From an uncultured Anaerolineaceae bacterium (GTDB lineage: Bacteria; Chloroflexota; Anaerolineae; Promineifilales; Promineifilaceae): DNA of 18,145 nt. Of this stretch, positions 6,967 to 14,064 are shown piece after piece. Each line of letters opens with the position of its first letter. Position 1 is the stretch's first letter. The position numbers and the translations under genes are program-made. A model generated the notes under the pieces. It saw only the letters and a list, made by a program, of their open reading frames with translations. It did no database searches and was not told where the DNA came from. Location of the stretch: the NCBI GenBank assembly GCA_937967805.1, contig CALBTC010000108.1, forward strand, positions 1 to 18,145. The letters run 5' to 3'.

Positions 6967-7416
6967 TCAGGGTAGCTCAATTGCCACTGTCACCATCTCG
7001 CCTGCATGGGCAGGCAGCGTGAACAACTCGCTGGTAAACAGCAGATTTGTCTCGGTCTCATCACTGTAAACCAGCCAGCGGAACGGGCCATCGCCCAAAT
7101 CTTCCGCCCCGACCCACCAGTTTACCTGGCCGACCGAATTAAAGTGTCCACGCCAGCCGTCGACGTCATGCCACTCGCCGGTGTATGGGTCCTGCCATTG
7201 AATGAGGGTCCACAATCCGGCGGAGGCATCTGTGGCGTTGGTGTGCAGTACAATCTGGCCGCCGTTCGGGGTGGCACTGGGCACAGTTGTTGGTGCCGGT
7301 GGGCTGGGTGTAGGCCGCGGCGGCGGGGCTGTTGGCGCATCAGGCGCAGCAACGGCCGCCAACGAGAACAGTGCGATGGTTCCCAGCAAAATCAAAGTGA
7401 ATAGTTTCGTTTTCAT
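6967..7416 (-). CDS. Secreted protein with Pro/Thr-rich linker, function unknown
   Basis: This is a 149-residue predicted secreted protein. A signal peptide (MKTKLFTLILLGTIALFSLA, then AVAA, cut near 24) is followed by a Pro/Thr/Ala linker at about 25-50. A small, tryptophan-rich, probably beta-sheet domain then runs to the end (GLWTLIQWQDPYTGEWHDVD, then WWVG, FRWLVYSD). Such linkers are common in Chloroflexota exported proteins. I cannot name the domain. The start ATG at 7414-7416 has GGAGA about 9 nt upstream. It follows the large Calx-beta gene on the same strand with a 56-nt gap that holds a weak hairpin, so the two may be co-transcribed. Confidence 0.8.
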   Translation of the reverse strand: MKTKLFTLILLGTIALFSLAAVAAPDAPTAPPPRPTPSPPAPTTVPSATPNGGQIVLHTNATDASAGLWTLIQWQDPYTGEWHDVDGWRGHFNSVGQVNWWVGAEDLGDGPFRWLVYSDETETNLLFTSELFTLPAHAGEMVTVAIELP

Positions 7417-7442
7417 ATCATCAGTTCTCCGCTCAAAGGTGT

Positions 7443-7462
7443 CTGCATTTTAAGCAATGCAG
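7443..7462 (-). terminator. Weak hairpin after the Calx-beta gene
   Basis: A perfect 7-bp stem CTGCATT (7443-7449) with AATGCAG (7456-7462) and a 6-nt loop lies 10 nt past the stop of the 1084-residue gene. No clear U run follows on the minus strand, so it may be an attenuating or mRNA-processing structure rather than a full terminator. Confidence 0.35.
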
Positions 7463-7472
7463 CTTACGGGAA

Positions 7473-10400
7473 TTATGGAGCCAGCACGGGACCATAAATG
7501 TTGTTGTAAGCAGTACCGTTTTGCTCGTGGTCTTCCAGGACGGCACCGGCTGCCTGCCCGCTGTTGGCCGAATCAACCTGAACGTAAACGGCCGTTCCCG
7601 TCAAAATCGTGCCGGGGAAACTGCTGTGTTCGGCGCTGAAATAGCTGTCATTCAGCGTCAGCGTGCGGGTTTCGCCGGGGGCAATGGGATTGGTGGCGGC
7701 ATCAACACCCCACACCACGCCGTGCGGACTCACGTTTTGCCAGATGTCGTTTACGGCCGTTGGCGGCCGGCCGGCATCGTACAGACCAATGTAGGCATCG
7801 ACCCAGAAATCATCGCTCACCGTATTGGCCCCCACGTTTTGAATCACTACGGTCACATTGTCACTGCTAACCGTAACGCTTTGCACGACCAAATCGGGGA
7901 AGGTCGGCGGCGAGACGATAAACGGCAGGTACGTTTCGTACCGGTCATTGTCGGTAATTAGCGCCGTGATGCCGCTGACGGACTCGCCGGCATAAGCAGT
8001 GTCTGTGGTCACCAGCGCGTGGGAAATGGTGCCGGTGTGGTCATTTTCCACCACGTCGTCATCGACGGCCGTGACGGTAATCGTTTGCGGCGTGTCCCAA
8101 TTGGCGGCATCAAAGTTCAGGGTGATGCCGGTGCCGGGCCCGGCGCCCAGGTCCAGCTGGCCATCGGGCGTAATCTGGAGGTCCACGGGCAAAACGGGCC
8201 GGCTGGTGAGTACGGCCGTGTAGCTGTCGGTAGCGCCATCTTCGGCAACGGCCGTGCCGCCGCCACTTTCATTGATGATCACACCGGCGCTGTCATTGTC
8301 CGTGACGGCCGCCACCACAGATGCGGAAGGCGTCATGCCAATGCCATCGTAGGTGGTGTCGCTGCTGCTGGCGGCATGTGTGATTGTGCCGCTATGCAGC
8401 CCTTCGGCCACCGCATCATCAACGGCTGTGACCGTAATCACCTGTGGTGTATACCAATCAGCCGTGCCAAAGATGAGCGTCAGCGCCGTGCCGGCGCCGG
8501 CACCCACATCCAGCTGGCCATCGGGACTGACTGTGATCGACACAGGCATGGTGGGCTGGCTGGTAAGGACCACGCTGTACGTATCGGTAATGGCCCCTTC
8601 AGCGACAGAGACACTGCCCAGCTCATCAATCTGCACACCGGCCGTGTCGTCGTTTTGGATGGTGCCCGTGCCGTTTGTGCCAAGGGTGACGTTACGGCCG
8701 TTCGCCTGCAGTCCGCTCAAATTTACAGAAAACGTCTCATCCGTTTCGGCAACCGCGTCACCGGCCACATCGACCACAACGGTTTTGCTTTCGCCGGCAG
8801 TGCCGGTGAAGTTAAGTGCAGTTGCGGAAATCGTCGTGTAATCGCTCCCTGCGGTGGCGCTGCCTGCCGCGGTGGCGTAGTCGACGGTGAGTCCTACATC
8901 CGTCGCGGCGGACAGGGTGACGTCAAAGGAGAATTGGGTTATGCCGCTGTTGCCTTCTGCCTGGCTGACGTTGTTGACGGAAAGGGTGGCGGCGTCGTCG
9001 TTGCTGATGGTGCCGGTGACGGCCGTCGCCGTATTCACCGTATAGCCGGTCCCCGCGGCCAGAGTAATTTGTACAGTTTCGTCCAGCTCCACGACGGCGT
9101 CGGCCGTGGGATTGATGGTGAGCGTTGCTGTAGAGGAACCGGTCCCAATCGTAATCGTGCCGGAGGTAGCACCAAATGTGGCGGCTCCGGTTTGGCTGTA
9201 ATCGCTGCTAACGGCCGTTCCCCCCACCGTAAAGTTTACCGTCAGCGGACTCGTCGTGGCGCCGCTGCGGGTGAAGGTGTAAACCAGATTGGTAGCCCCA
9301 TCTTCTGCTGCCGTGGCCGGGGCCAGGGAAAGCGAGACGCTGGGGGAACCGGTGAGGCGGAAGATTTCTTCGCCAACGCCGCTGTCCTCGGCGACAAAGT
9401 ACAGATCACCATTGAACTCGGTGAACTGCCGCGGGTAGCTGTCTCCTGAACCATTCAGGTTGGTGTGCAGGTCGAAGGTGTTGGTGGCCGCATTGTATTC
9501 AAACAACTCGCGCCCCACGCTGCTCTCCATTACCGTGTAGAGGTTGCCATTGAACACCGTTAGCGACGTCAGGTTAGAATCCCCTAAAGCCGGACGGTTA
9601 CCATTGGTGATTTGGGTCACCGTGTCAGTTGTTGGATTGTATTTGAACGGCTCTGAGTGGTTCCAGTCGCCTACTGTATCCGCCTCAAAGTACAGTTCGC
9701 CATTGAACTCGGTGAACATGTTGGGGAAGCTGCTGGCGCTGCCGGTTGTCACGTCGGCGACCAGCTCAACGGTGTTGTTGTCCCTGCGCAGTCGAAAGAT
9801 TTCCTCACCAACGCCGCTGTCTGCGGCGACAAAGTAGAGATCACCATCAAACTCGGTGAACTGCCGCGGGTAGCTGTCTCCTGAACCGTTCAGGTTGGTG
9901 TGCAGATCAAACGTGTTGGTTCCCGGCCGATACTGGAACAATTCCCGGCCCACGCTGCTCTCCATGACCGTGTAGAGGTTGCCGTTGAACACCGTTAGCG
10001 ACGTCAGGTTAGAATCCCCTAAAGCCGGACGGTTACCATTGGTGATTTGGGTCACCGTGTCAGTTGTTGGATTGTATTTGAACGGCTCTGAGTGGTTCCA
10101 GTCGCCTACTGTATCCGCCTCAAAGTACAGTTCGCCATTGAACTCGGTGAACATGTTGGGGAAGCTGCTGGCGCTGCCGGTTGTCACGTCGGCGACCAGC
10201 TCAACGGTGTTGTTGTCCCTGCGCAGTCGAAAGATTTCCTCACCAACGCCGCTGTCCGCGGCGACAAAGTACAAATCACTATTGAACTCGATGAACTGCC
10301 GCGGGTAGCTGTCTCCTGAACCGTTCAGGTTGGTGTGCAGGTCGAAGGTATTGGTGGCCGGATTGTATTGAAACAGTTCACGCCCAACGCTGCTTTCCAT

Positions 10401-10727
10401 CACGGTGTACAGATTGCCATTGAACACGGTGAGTGAGGTCAGGTTAGAATCGCCCGAAGCAGGGCGATTGCCGTTGGTAATTTGGGTGACTGTGTCGGTT
10501 GTTGGATTATATTTAAACGGCTCAGAATGGTTCCAATCTCCAACCGTATCCCCTTCGAAAAACAGTTCGCCGTTGAATTCGGTGAATAAATTGGGGAAGC
10601 TGCTGGCGGTTCCGCTGGTGACATCAGCGGCCAGCTCAATAGTGCCGGCGCTATTGGCTTGCTGTTGTGGAACAAATAGACAAAGCGCAGCTGTGGCTAC
10701 AAAGAAAAGAAGAATGTATTTTTTCAT
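7473..10727 (-). CDS. Large secreted propeller-repeat / Calx-beta / CARDB-like protein
   Basis: This is a 1084-residue extracellular protein. Residues 1-27 are a signal peptide. Residues 31-458 hold three tandem 145-residue repeats. Each splits into about three 48-residue blades of the form F.EFNG.LYF......G.E.F.Y, resembling ELWxxDGT-type propeller repeats. Four Calx-beta-like domains follow at about 461-578, 579-694, 695-812 and 813-928. Each begins with a strand and AEG/AED and ends in NDD or DND, acidic residues that bind Ca2+ in this family. YLPFIVSPP (933-941) is a linker style I associate with Chloroflexota secreted proteins. Residues from 943 (FPDLVVQSVTVSSDNVTVVI, then QNVGAN) look like a CARDB adhesion module. 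No catalytic motif is visible. The likely role is surface adhesion or matrix. The start ATG at 10725-10727 has AGGGAG very close upstream, and a stable 5' hairpin lies just before that. Confidence 0.88.
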   Translation of the reverse strand: MKKYILLFFVATAALCLFVPQQQANSAGTIELAADVTSGTASSFPNLFTEFNGELFFEGDTVGDWNHSEPFKYNPTTDTVTQITNGNRPASGDSNLTSLTVFNGNLYTVMESSVGRELFQYNPATNTFDLHTNLNGSGDSYPRQFIEFNSDLYFVAADSGVGEEIFRLRRDNNTVELVADVTTGSASSFPNMFTEFNGELYFEADTVGDWNHSEPFKYNPTTDTVTQITNGNRPALGDSNLTSLTVFNGNLYTVMESSVGRELFQYRPGTNTFDLHTNLNGSGDSYPRQFTEFDGDLYFVAADSGVGEEIFRLRRDNNTVELVADVTTGSASSFPNMFTEFNGELYFEADTVGDWNHSEPFKYNPTTDTVTQITNGNRPALGDSNLTSLTVFNGNLYTVMESSVGRELFEYNAATNTFDLHTNLNGSGDSYPRQFTEFNGDLYFVAEDSGVGEEIFRLTGSPSVSLSLAPATAAEDGATNLVYTFTRSGATTSPLTVNFTVGGTAVSSDYSQTGAATFGATSGTITIGTGSSTATLTINPTADAVVELDETVQITLAAGTGYTVNTATAVTGTISNDDAATLSVNNVSQAEGNSGITQFSFDVTLSAATDVGLTVDYATAAGSATAGSDYTTISATALNFTGTAGESKTVVVDVAGDAVAETDETFSVNLSGLQANGRNVTLGTNGTGTIQNDDTAGVQIDELGSVSVAEGAITDTYSVVLTSQPTMPVSITVSPDGQLDVGAGAGTALTLIFGTADWYTPQVITVTAVDDAVAEGLHSGTITHAASSSDTTYDGIGMTPSASVVAAVTDNDSAGVIINESGGGTAVAEDGATDSYTAVLTSRPVLPVDLQITPDGQLDLGAGPGTGITLNFDAANWDTPQTITVTAVDDDVVENDHTGTISHALVTTDTAYAGESVSGITALITDNDRYETYLPFIVSPPTFPDLVVQSVTVSSDNVTVVIQNVGANTVSDDFWVDAYIGLYDAGRPPTAVNDIWQNVSPHGVVWGVDAATNPIAPGETRTLTLNDSYFSAEHSSFPGTILTGTAVYVQVDSANSGQAAGAVLEDHEQNGTAYNNIYGPVLAP
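9354..10637 (-). repeat. Three tandem 435-nt in-gene repeats
   Basis: The propeller part of the large secreted gene is a tandem array with a 435-nt period: copy 1 at 10203-10637, copy 2 at 9768-10202 and copy 3 at 9354-9767 (slightly short). By eye, 9550-9821 and 9985-10256 are identical over 272 nt including third codon positions, whereas the N-terminal part of the array is visibly diverged. This points to recent duplication or gene conversion. Confidence 0.9.
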
Positions 10728-10739
10728 GACTCCCTTGCG

Positions 10740-10760
10740 GCTCGATCGGGGCGATCAAGC
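10740..10760 (-). promoter_or_regulatory. 5'-UTR hairpin just ahead of the Calx-beta gene ribosome binding site
   Basis: GCTCGATCG (10740-10748) and CGATCAAGC (10752-10760) form a 9-bp stem with one G-U wobble in the minus-strand RNA and a 3-nt loop. It ends only a few nt before AAGGGAG and the ATG at 10727, so it could modulate ribosome access. This is pattern evidence only. Confidence 0.4.
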
Positions 10761-10923
10761 ATATTATTGAATAGAATATCAGGTTGTAGAGACAATGATT
10801 GATTCGTGCGAATCGGGCAATTGCCTGACGATGCCGCGGTGTTTATTGGACGTCATCGCCGGAAAACGGGCAACGGTAGCGCCGAGAGTACATGATACAT
10901 AGCAGGGGGGAAAGTTGGAACGG

Positions 10924-10984
10924 TACAGTGGGGCTAGGAGAGAGGAACTACGGCCGTTACGCAACGGCCGTAACCCCCACTGTA
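10924..10984 (-). terminator. Double palindrome hairpin after the thioesterase gene
   Basis: An outer perfect 10-bp inverted repeat, TACAGTGGGG (10924-10933) with CCCCACTGTA (10975-10984), encloses two ACGGCCGT octamers (10950-10957 and 10963-10970) that can pair with each other. It starts 3 nt past the thioesterase stop on the minus strand. No U run follows, so it could be a terminator variant, a 3'-end stabiliser or a cruciform. The rest of the 10728-10987 gap holds no gene that I can support. Confidence 0.5.
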
Positions 10985-10987
10985 ATC

Positions 10988-11479
10988 TTACGGCCGCATA
11001 ACGCCACAAAGTGGGGGCCGCCAATTCATCTGGTTGTGTTGGGCCAGCAGCCAGTCAATTTGGCGGGCAATTTCAGGGGGAAAAGGGGAGGTGCGGCGGG
11101 TGTCGCGATCGGCGTGAGAACCGATGACTTCCAGCGTGGCGGCCAGCTTGCCGGTCGTTTCGTTGATCATGAAGTGGATAAAATGGATGCGCTTGGCGGT
11201 ACGGCCGTTGATCCGCGTATGGATGGCAACCGTTTCGCCCACGTGCACCTCTGCCAGGTAGCGAATATGCTGCTCCAGGGCAAACGCGCCGCCGCTGGTG
11301 GTCTGGTAATACGCTTCATCCATGCCAAACGAGGCAAAAAAGCCCCAGGCAGCATCGTCAAACAGCCCCATGTAGTGGCGAATGTTCATATGCCCCATGA
11401 CGTCCAGATACGCCTGCGGAATGACGGCGCGGTGAAAGCAGGGGAGTTGGGTGATTTGGTTGAGCGTTAGTTCTTGCAT
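10988..11479 (-). CDS. Hot-dog fold acyl-CoA thioesterase (4HBT type)
   Basis: This predicted thioesterase has about 163 residues and hydrolyses an acyl-CoA to the free acid and CoA. The diagnostic stretch is YLDVMGHMNIRHYMGLFDDA, matching the DxxGHxNNxxY signature of the 4-hydroxybenzoyl-CoA thioesterase family, with the Asp of the LDVMGH segment as the usual catalytic residue. EVHVGETVAIHTRI and RIHFIHFM are the expected later beta strands of the fold. The frame stays open to a TTG at 11539, with another ATG at 11501-11503. None of the three starts has a good ribosome site. I prefer 11479 because the upstream part is a hairpin-forming low-complexity stretch. It follows the MBL-fold gene (stop at 11548) on the same strand. 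The substrate is unknown. Confidence 0.85.
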   Translation of the reverse strand: MQELTLNQITQLPCFHRAVIPQAYLDVMGHMNIRHYMGLFDDAAWGFFASFGMDEAYYQTTSGGAFALEQHIRYLAEVHVGETVAIHTRINGRTAKRIHFIHFMINETTGKLAATLEVIGSHADRDTRRTSPFPPEIARQIDWLLAQHNQMNWRPPLCGVMRP

Positions 11480-11490
11480 AGTGGGAGTTG

Positions 11491-11535
11491 GTAATTGGGT
11501 CATTGCGTAACGGGGTAATTTTGCTCCCCAATTAC
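11491..11535. repeat. Inverted repeat between the MBL-fold and thioesterase genes
   Basis: GTAATTGGG (11491-11499) and CCCAATTAC (11527-11535) are a perfect 9-bp inverted repeat, and extra AATTAC copies follow. It overlaps the possible N-terminal extension of the thioesterase and argues that this stretch is untranslated. Confidence 0.5.
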
Positions 11536-11547
11536 TCAATTACTTCA

Positions 11548-12513
11548 TTATTCATTTACATAATATTGCCACACGCCATCCACCGTCTCCACGGTAATCG
11601 CCCCTTCTGCCTGGAGCAAATCGAGGTAGCCAATGAGCATCCACAGCCCGGCAAAGCGAAAGGTGGACGGATAGTGGGCATACATTTGATTAACCAAGGC
11701 GTAAGCTGTGCGGTAACCCTGCTGGATAAGCGACAGCGCTTCGGCTTTGCGCTGGTGGATACGGGCACGCTGATCCTGGATGAGTTGGCGATGGTTTTGG
11801 AACGGCTCGCCGTGGCCGGGATAGACGGTATCTATTTCCAGCGCTTCGCAGCGGGCCAGGGAGTCCAGGTAGATGGGCAGGCTGGGTTGGCGCGGTTGGT
11901 TGGGGGACGGCCGTTCCACAATCGGCGTCGGAGTTTTGGGCAGCAGCATATCGGCCGAGAGGAATTGGCGGCTCTCCGGCTGGTAAAAGCAGGTCTGGTG
12001 GCTGGCGTGGCCCGGCATGTGCAGCACCTGCCAGTTCGCGCCGCCCATTACCAACGTGTCATTTAAGCCAAATGTTTGAATGCATTCTGCCGGAACCGGC
12101 GTAATGCTGCTGCCAATTTGTTCAAAGTAAGTCAGCACGATTTGCGCCATTTCTTCCGGCAAACCGGCCTGAATCAGAAAATGGTCGCGGTAATAGTCGG
12201 CCCGTAGGCCAAAATGTTTTTTAGGCTCGATGAGCCATTTAGCCCCAATGTCGGCAATCCAAACCGGCGCACTGCCAAGCGCGGCAATTTTGGCGGCCAG
12301 GCCAAAATGATCGACATGGGGATGGGTGATGACAACGCGCTGAATATCGGCAGGCGTGAGGTCTTGCTGGGCCAGACCGGCTTGCAGCGCTACCCAACTT
12401 TCCGGCGTGTCCACACCGCAATCTACCAGGATTGGCTCCGGCCCGGTGAACAAATAGCTGTTCACCGAGCCCACGTCAAATTCAGTTGGCAGCTCAATAC
12501 GAATTGGTTTCAT
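11548..12513 (-). CDS. MBL-fold metallo-hydrolase
   Basis: This is a 321-residue metallo-beta-lactamase-fold hydrolase with a complete dinuclear metal site: His64, His66, Asp68 and His69 in THPHVDHFG, His169 in MPGHASHQ, Asp188 in SADMLL, and His234 in YPGHGEP. The C-terminal ~80 residues are helical and look like the small winged-helix-like tail found in the LACTB2-type branch (ILVDCGVDTP at the start also fits). Possible substrates range from thioesters and lactones to RNA; the sequence does not decide. The start ATG is at 12511-12513, only 9 nt after the Nudix stop, so the two are very probably co-transcribed. No strong Shine-Dalgarno is present, which fits translational coupling. Its neighbour downstream is a thioesterase. 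Confidence 0.92.
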   Translation of the reverse strand: MKPIRIELPTEFDVGSVNSYLFTGPEPILVDCGVDTPESWVALQAGLAQQDLTPADIQRVVITHPHVDHFGLAAKIAALGSAPVWIADIGAKWLIEPKKHFGLRADYYRDHFLIQAGLPEEMAQIVLTYFEQIGSSITPVPAECIQTFGLNDTLVMGGANWQVLHMPGHASHQTCFYQPESRQFLSADMLLPKTPTPIVERPSPNQPRQPSLPIYLDSLARCEALEIDTVYPGHGEPFQNHRQLIQDQRARIHQRKAEALSLIQQGYRTAYALVNQMYAHYPSTFRFAGLWMLIGYLDLLQAEGAITVETVDGVWQYYVNE

Positions 12514-12522
12514 TAAATTCTC

Positions 12523-13050
12523 TCACAAGGGTGGCTGCAGAACGGCCGTATCCATCCACTCATCTGCCCCAAATAAGCGAACCATCTGCACAGCCCGCTG
12601 AAGCATCCACAAATGGGTAGACGGATGCAGTGTAGCGTTTTTGTGGGTAACGGCCGTTGCCAATTCGTCCGAATCCCACCAGCGGAACTCGCTGCCGATC
12701 ATATCGTCGCCGGGCAGAACCGCGCCGCCTTCGTAGCGCAGCAGATAGTAAATGCCCACCATAAACGGCACGTTGTCGTCGTAATGGAAGGATTGGCTGT
12801 GGAGGACGGTTAACGGCCGTACCTTAATCCCGCCCACCTCCTCCCGTACCTCGCGCATGATGCCTTCCAAAATTGTTTCGCCCGCTTCCAGGCCACCGCT
12901 CACCGTTTGCCACTCGTTACGGCCGTTGCGCCGCGGCGAAGAAAGCAGCAAAAACTGCTCATCCTCGTTGATGATAATTGCTTGCAGGGCAATGGCTGAG
13001 GTGGCAAAGGTGCGACCGTTTTTACTCAAAATCGTTGGCTGATTCTCCAA
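12523..13050 (-). CDS. Nudix hydrolase
   Basis: This is a 175-residue Nudix-fold pyrophosphohydrolase. The Nudix box Gx5Ex7REUxEExGU is readable from Gly52: GGLEAGE (52-58), then REVREEVGG (66-74). Only the final hydrophobic position differs (Gly74, with Ile75 next). The Glu pair 70-71 binds the divalent metal. The substrate class (NDP-sugar, oxidised nucleotide, CoA or other) cannot be read. The start is a TTG at 13048-13050 with AAGGAAGGTG just upstream; no ATG is available before the Nudix domain. A facing-hairpin repeat lies immediately ahead of this ribosome site. Downstream it is 9 nt from an MBL-fold gene, suggesting an operon. Confidence 0.92.
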   Translation of the reverse strand: MENQPTILSKNGRTFATSAIALQAIIINEDEQFLLLSSPRRNGRNEWQTVSGGLEAGETILEGIMREVREEVGGIKVRPLTVLHSQSFHYDDNVPFMVGIYYLLRYEGGAVLPGDDMIGSEFRWWDSDELATAVTHKNATLHPSTHLWMLQRAVQMVRLFGADEWMDTAVLQPPL

Positions 13051-13063
13051 AACACCTTCCTTG

Positions 13064-13138
13064 TGTCATGCCTGCCTTCGCAGGCATCCAAATCATGTGA
13101 TTAAAATCCAATGGATTCCCGCCTTCGCGGGAATGACA
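13064..13138. repeat. Facing-hairpin intergenic repeat, copy 2 (75 bp)
   Basis: This has the same architecture as 130-198. The left hairpin (TGTCATGCCTGC, CTTC, GCAGGCATCCA) and the right hairpin (TGGATTCCCGC, CTTC, GCGGGAATGACA) face each other across a 21-nt A/T-rich spacer. Outer ends TGTCAT and ATGACA are perfect inverted repeats. The left stem carries paired base changes (GCCTGC with GCAGGC in place of TCCCGC with GCGGGA), so the stem is kept while the sequence drifts. It occupies almost the whole gap between the second MBL-fold gene and the Nudix gene. Confidence 0.85.
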
Positions 13139-13142
13139 AGAT

Positions 13143-14051
13143 TTATTGAGTGGCCAGCCATTGCAGCATGACACGAATCTGGCTGGCGTGTCCGGCGGTT
13201 TTGTAATAGTCGTGGATGTTGTGCCATTGTTCGGTGTTGGGAACGGCCGTTTCATAAGCACAATCCACCAATGAGACCACATCCGCATCTTCGCTGACTT
13301 CAGGCGACATGCCCTGCGCCAGCGCCGCCCGGCATTGGGCTTCGATGGCGTTGAAGTAAGCGATATTGTCTAGCAAAAGATGCCGCCCAGCCGTGACCGG
13401 GGCGTGGCAGTACAGCACCGTCTCGGCAGGCAGCGCTGCCAATTTAGCCAACGACTCTCGCATCTGCGGCAGGCCCTCCGGCACGCGAGCCACCGGATAG
13501 GGCATTTCGGCAGCGTCGGCCGCCAGCACAGTTTTAATCTCCGGCAGAAAGAGAGAATAATGGTCTTCGGTGTGGCCTGGCGTAGGCAGCAGTTCCACCG
13601 TCAAGTCACCGCCATCGATAACAAATTTATCGTGGATGAGCAGGGTTGGCGGGGTGAAAACAACGTCGTTAAAAATCTCCGGCTCCAGCTCCTGCATTTT
13701 GGTCAGATACAGCTTTGCCTCGTCTTGCTCAAACAAGGCCGGGCTGCGATGGCTGCCGATGATGGGTGTGGGGTGAACGGCCGTTTCCCCGGCAAACAGT
13801 TGGTTCCCCCAACAATGATCGTAATCAGCATGGGTGTTGATGACCAGCAGCTGCCGCCCATCGGCCAGGTAAGGCTCAGCATAGGCCAACATCTGCCCGG
13901 CAGTTTGTGGATTGATCACCGTGTCCACCAGCAGCACAAACCGCTGCGTAACAATGATGAACGTCTTGACCAAACGGCCGTTGCCACACACCAAAATGCG
14001 CTCATCCCAGCCGCCATTTTCTATGAGTTGGAGTTCGTTTGTATGGGACAT
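13143..14051 (-). CDS. MBL-fold hydrolase with altered metal motif (HADYDH)
   Basis: This is a 302-residue metallo-beta-lactamase-fold protein beginning MSHTNELQLIENGGWDERIL. The open frame extends to 14234, but that part overlaps the kinase gene in another frame, so I use the ATG at 14049-14051, 13 nt after the kinase stop. Metal ligands are His74, Asp78 and His79 in NTHADYDHCWGN, His160 in TPGHTEDH, Asp179 in AADAAEMP, and His216 in YCHAPVT. The usual second histidine of HxHxDH is replaced by Asp76, so the first metal site is His-Asp rather than His-His. I recall similar THADWDH variants in other proteins, so this is likely a subfamily trait. The substrate is unknown. It probably shares an operon with the kinase upstream. 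Confidence 0.88.
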   Translation of the reverse strand: MSHTNELQLIENGGWDERILVCGNGRLVKTFIIVTQRFVLLVDTVINPQTAGQMLAYAEPYLADGRQLLVINTHADYDHCWGNQLFAGETAVHPTPIIGSHRSPALFEQDEAKLYLTKMQELEPEIFNDVVFTPPTLLIHDKFVIDGGDLTVELLPTPGHTEDHYSLFLPEIKTVLAADAAEMPYPVARVPEGLPQMRESLAKLAALPAETVLYCHAPVTAGRHLLLDNIAYFNAIEAQCRAALAQGMSPEVSEDADVVSLVDCAYETAVPNTEQWHNIHDYYKTAGHASQIRVMLQWLATQ

Positions 14052-14064
14052 AGAGTTAGAGTTG

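Noticed and set aside
8019..9449. 476-residue plus-strand open frame opposite the Calx-beta gene
   Set aside because: It is antisense to a clearly structured gene, low in recognisable domains and rich in Gly/Arg/His as expected for a shadow frame. No ribosome site is convincing.
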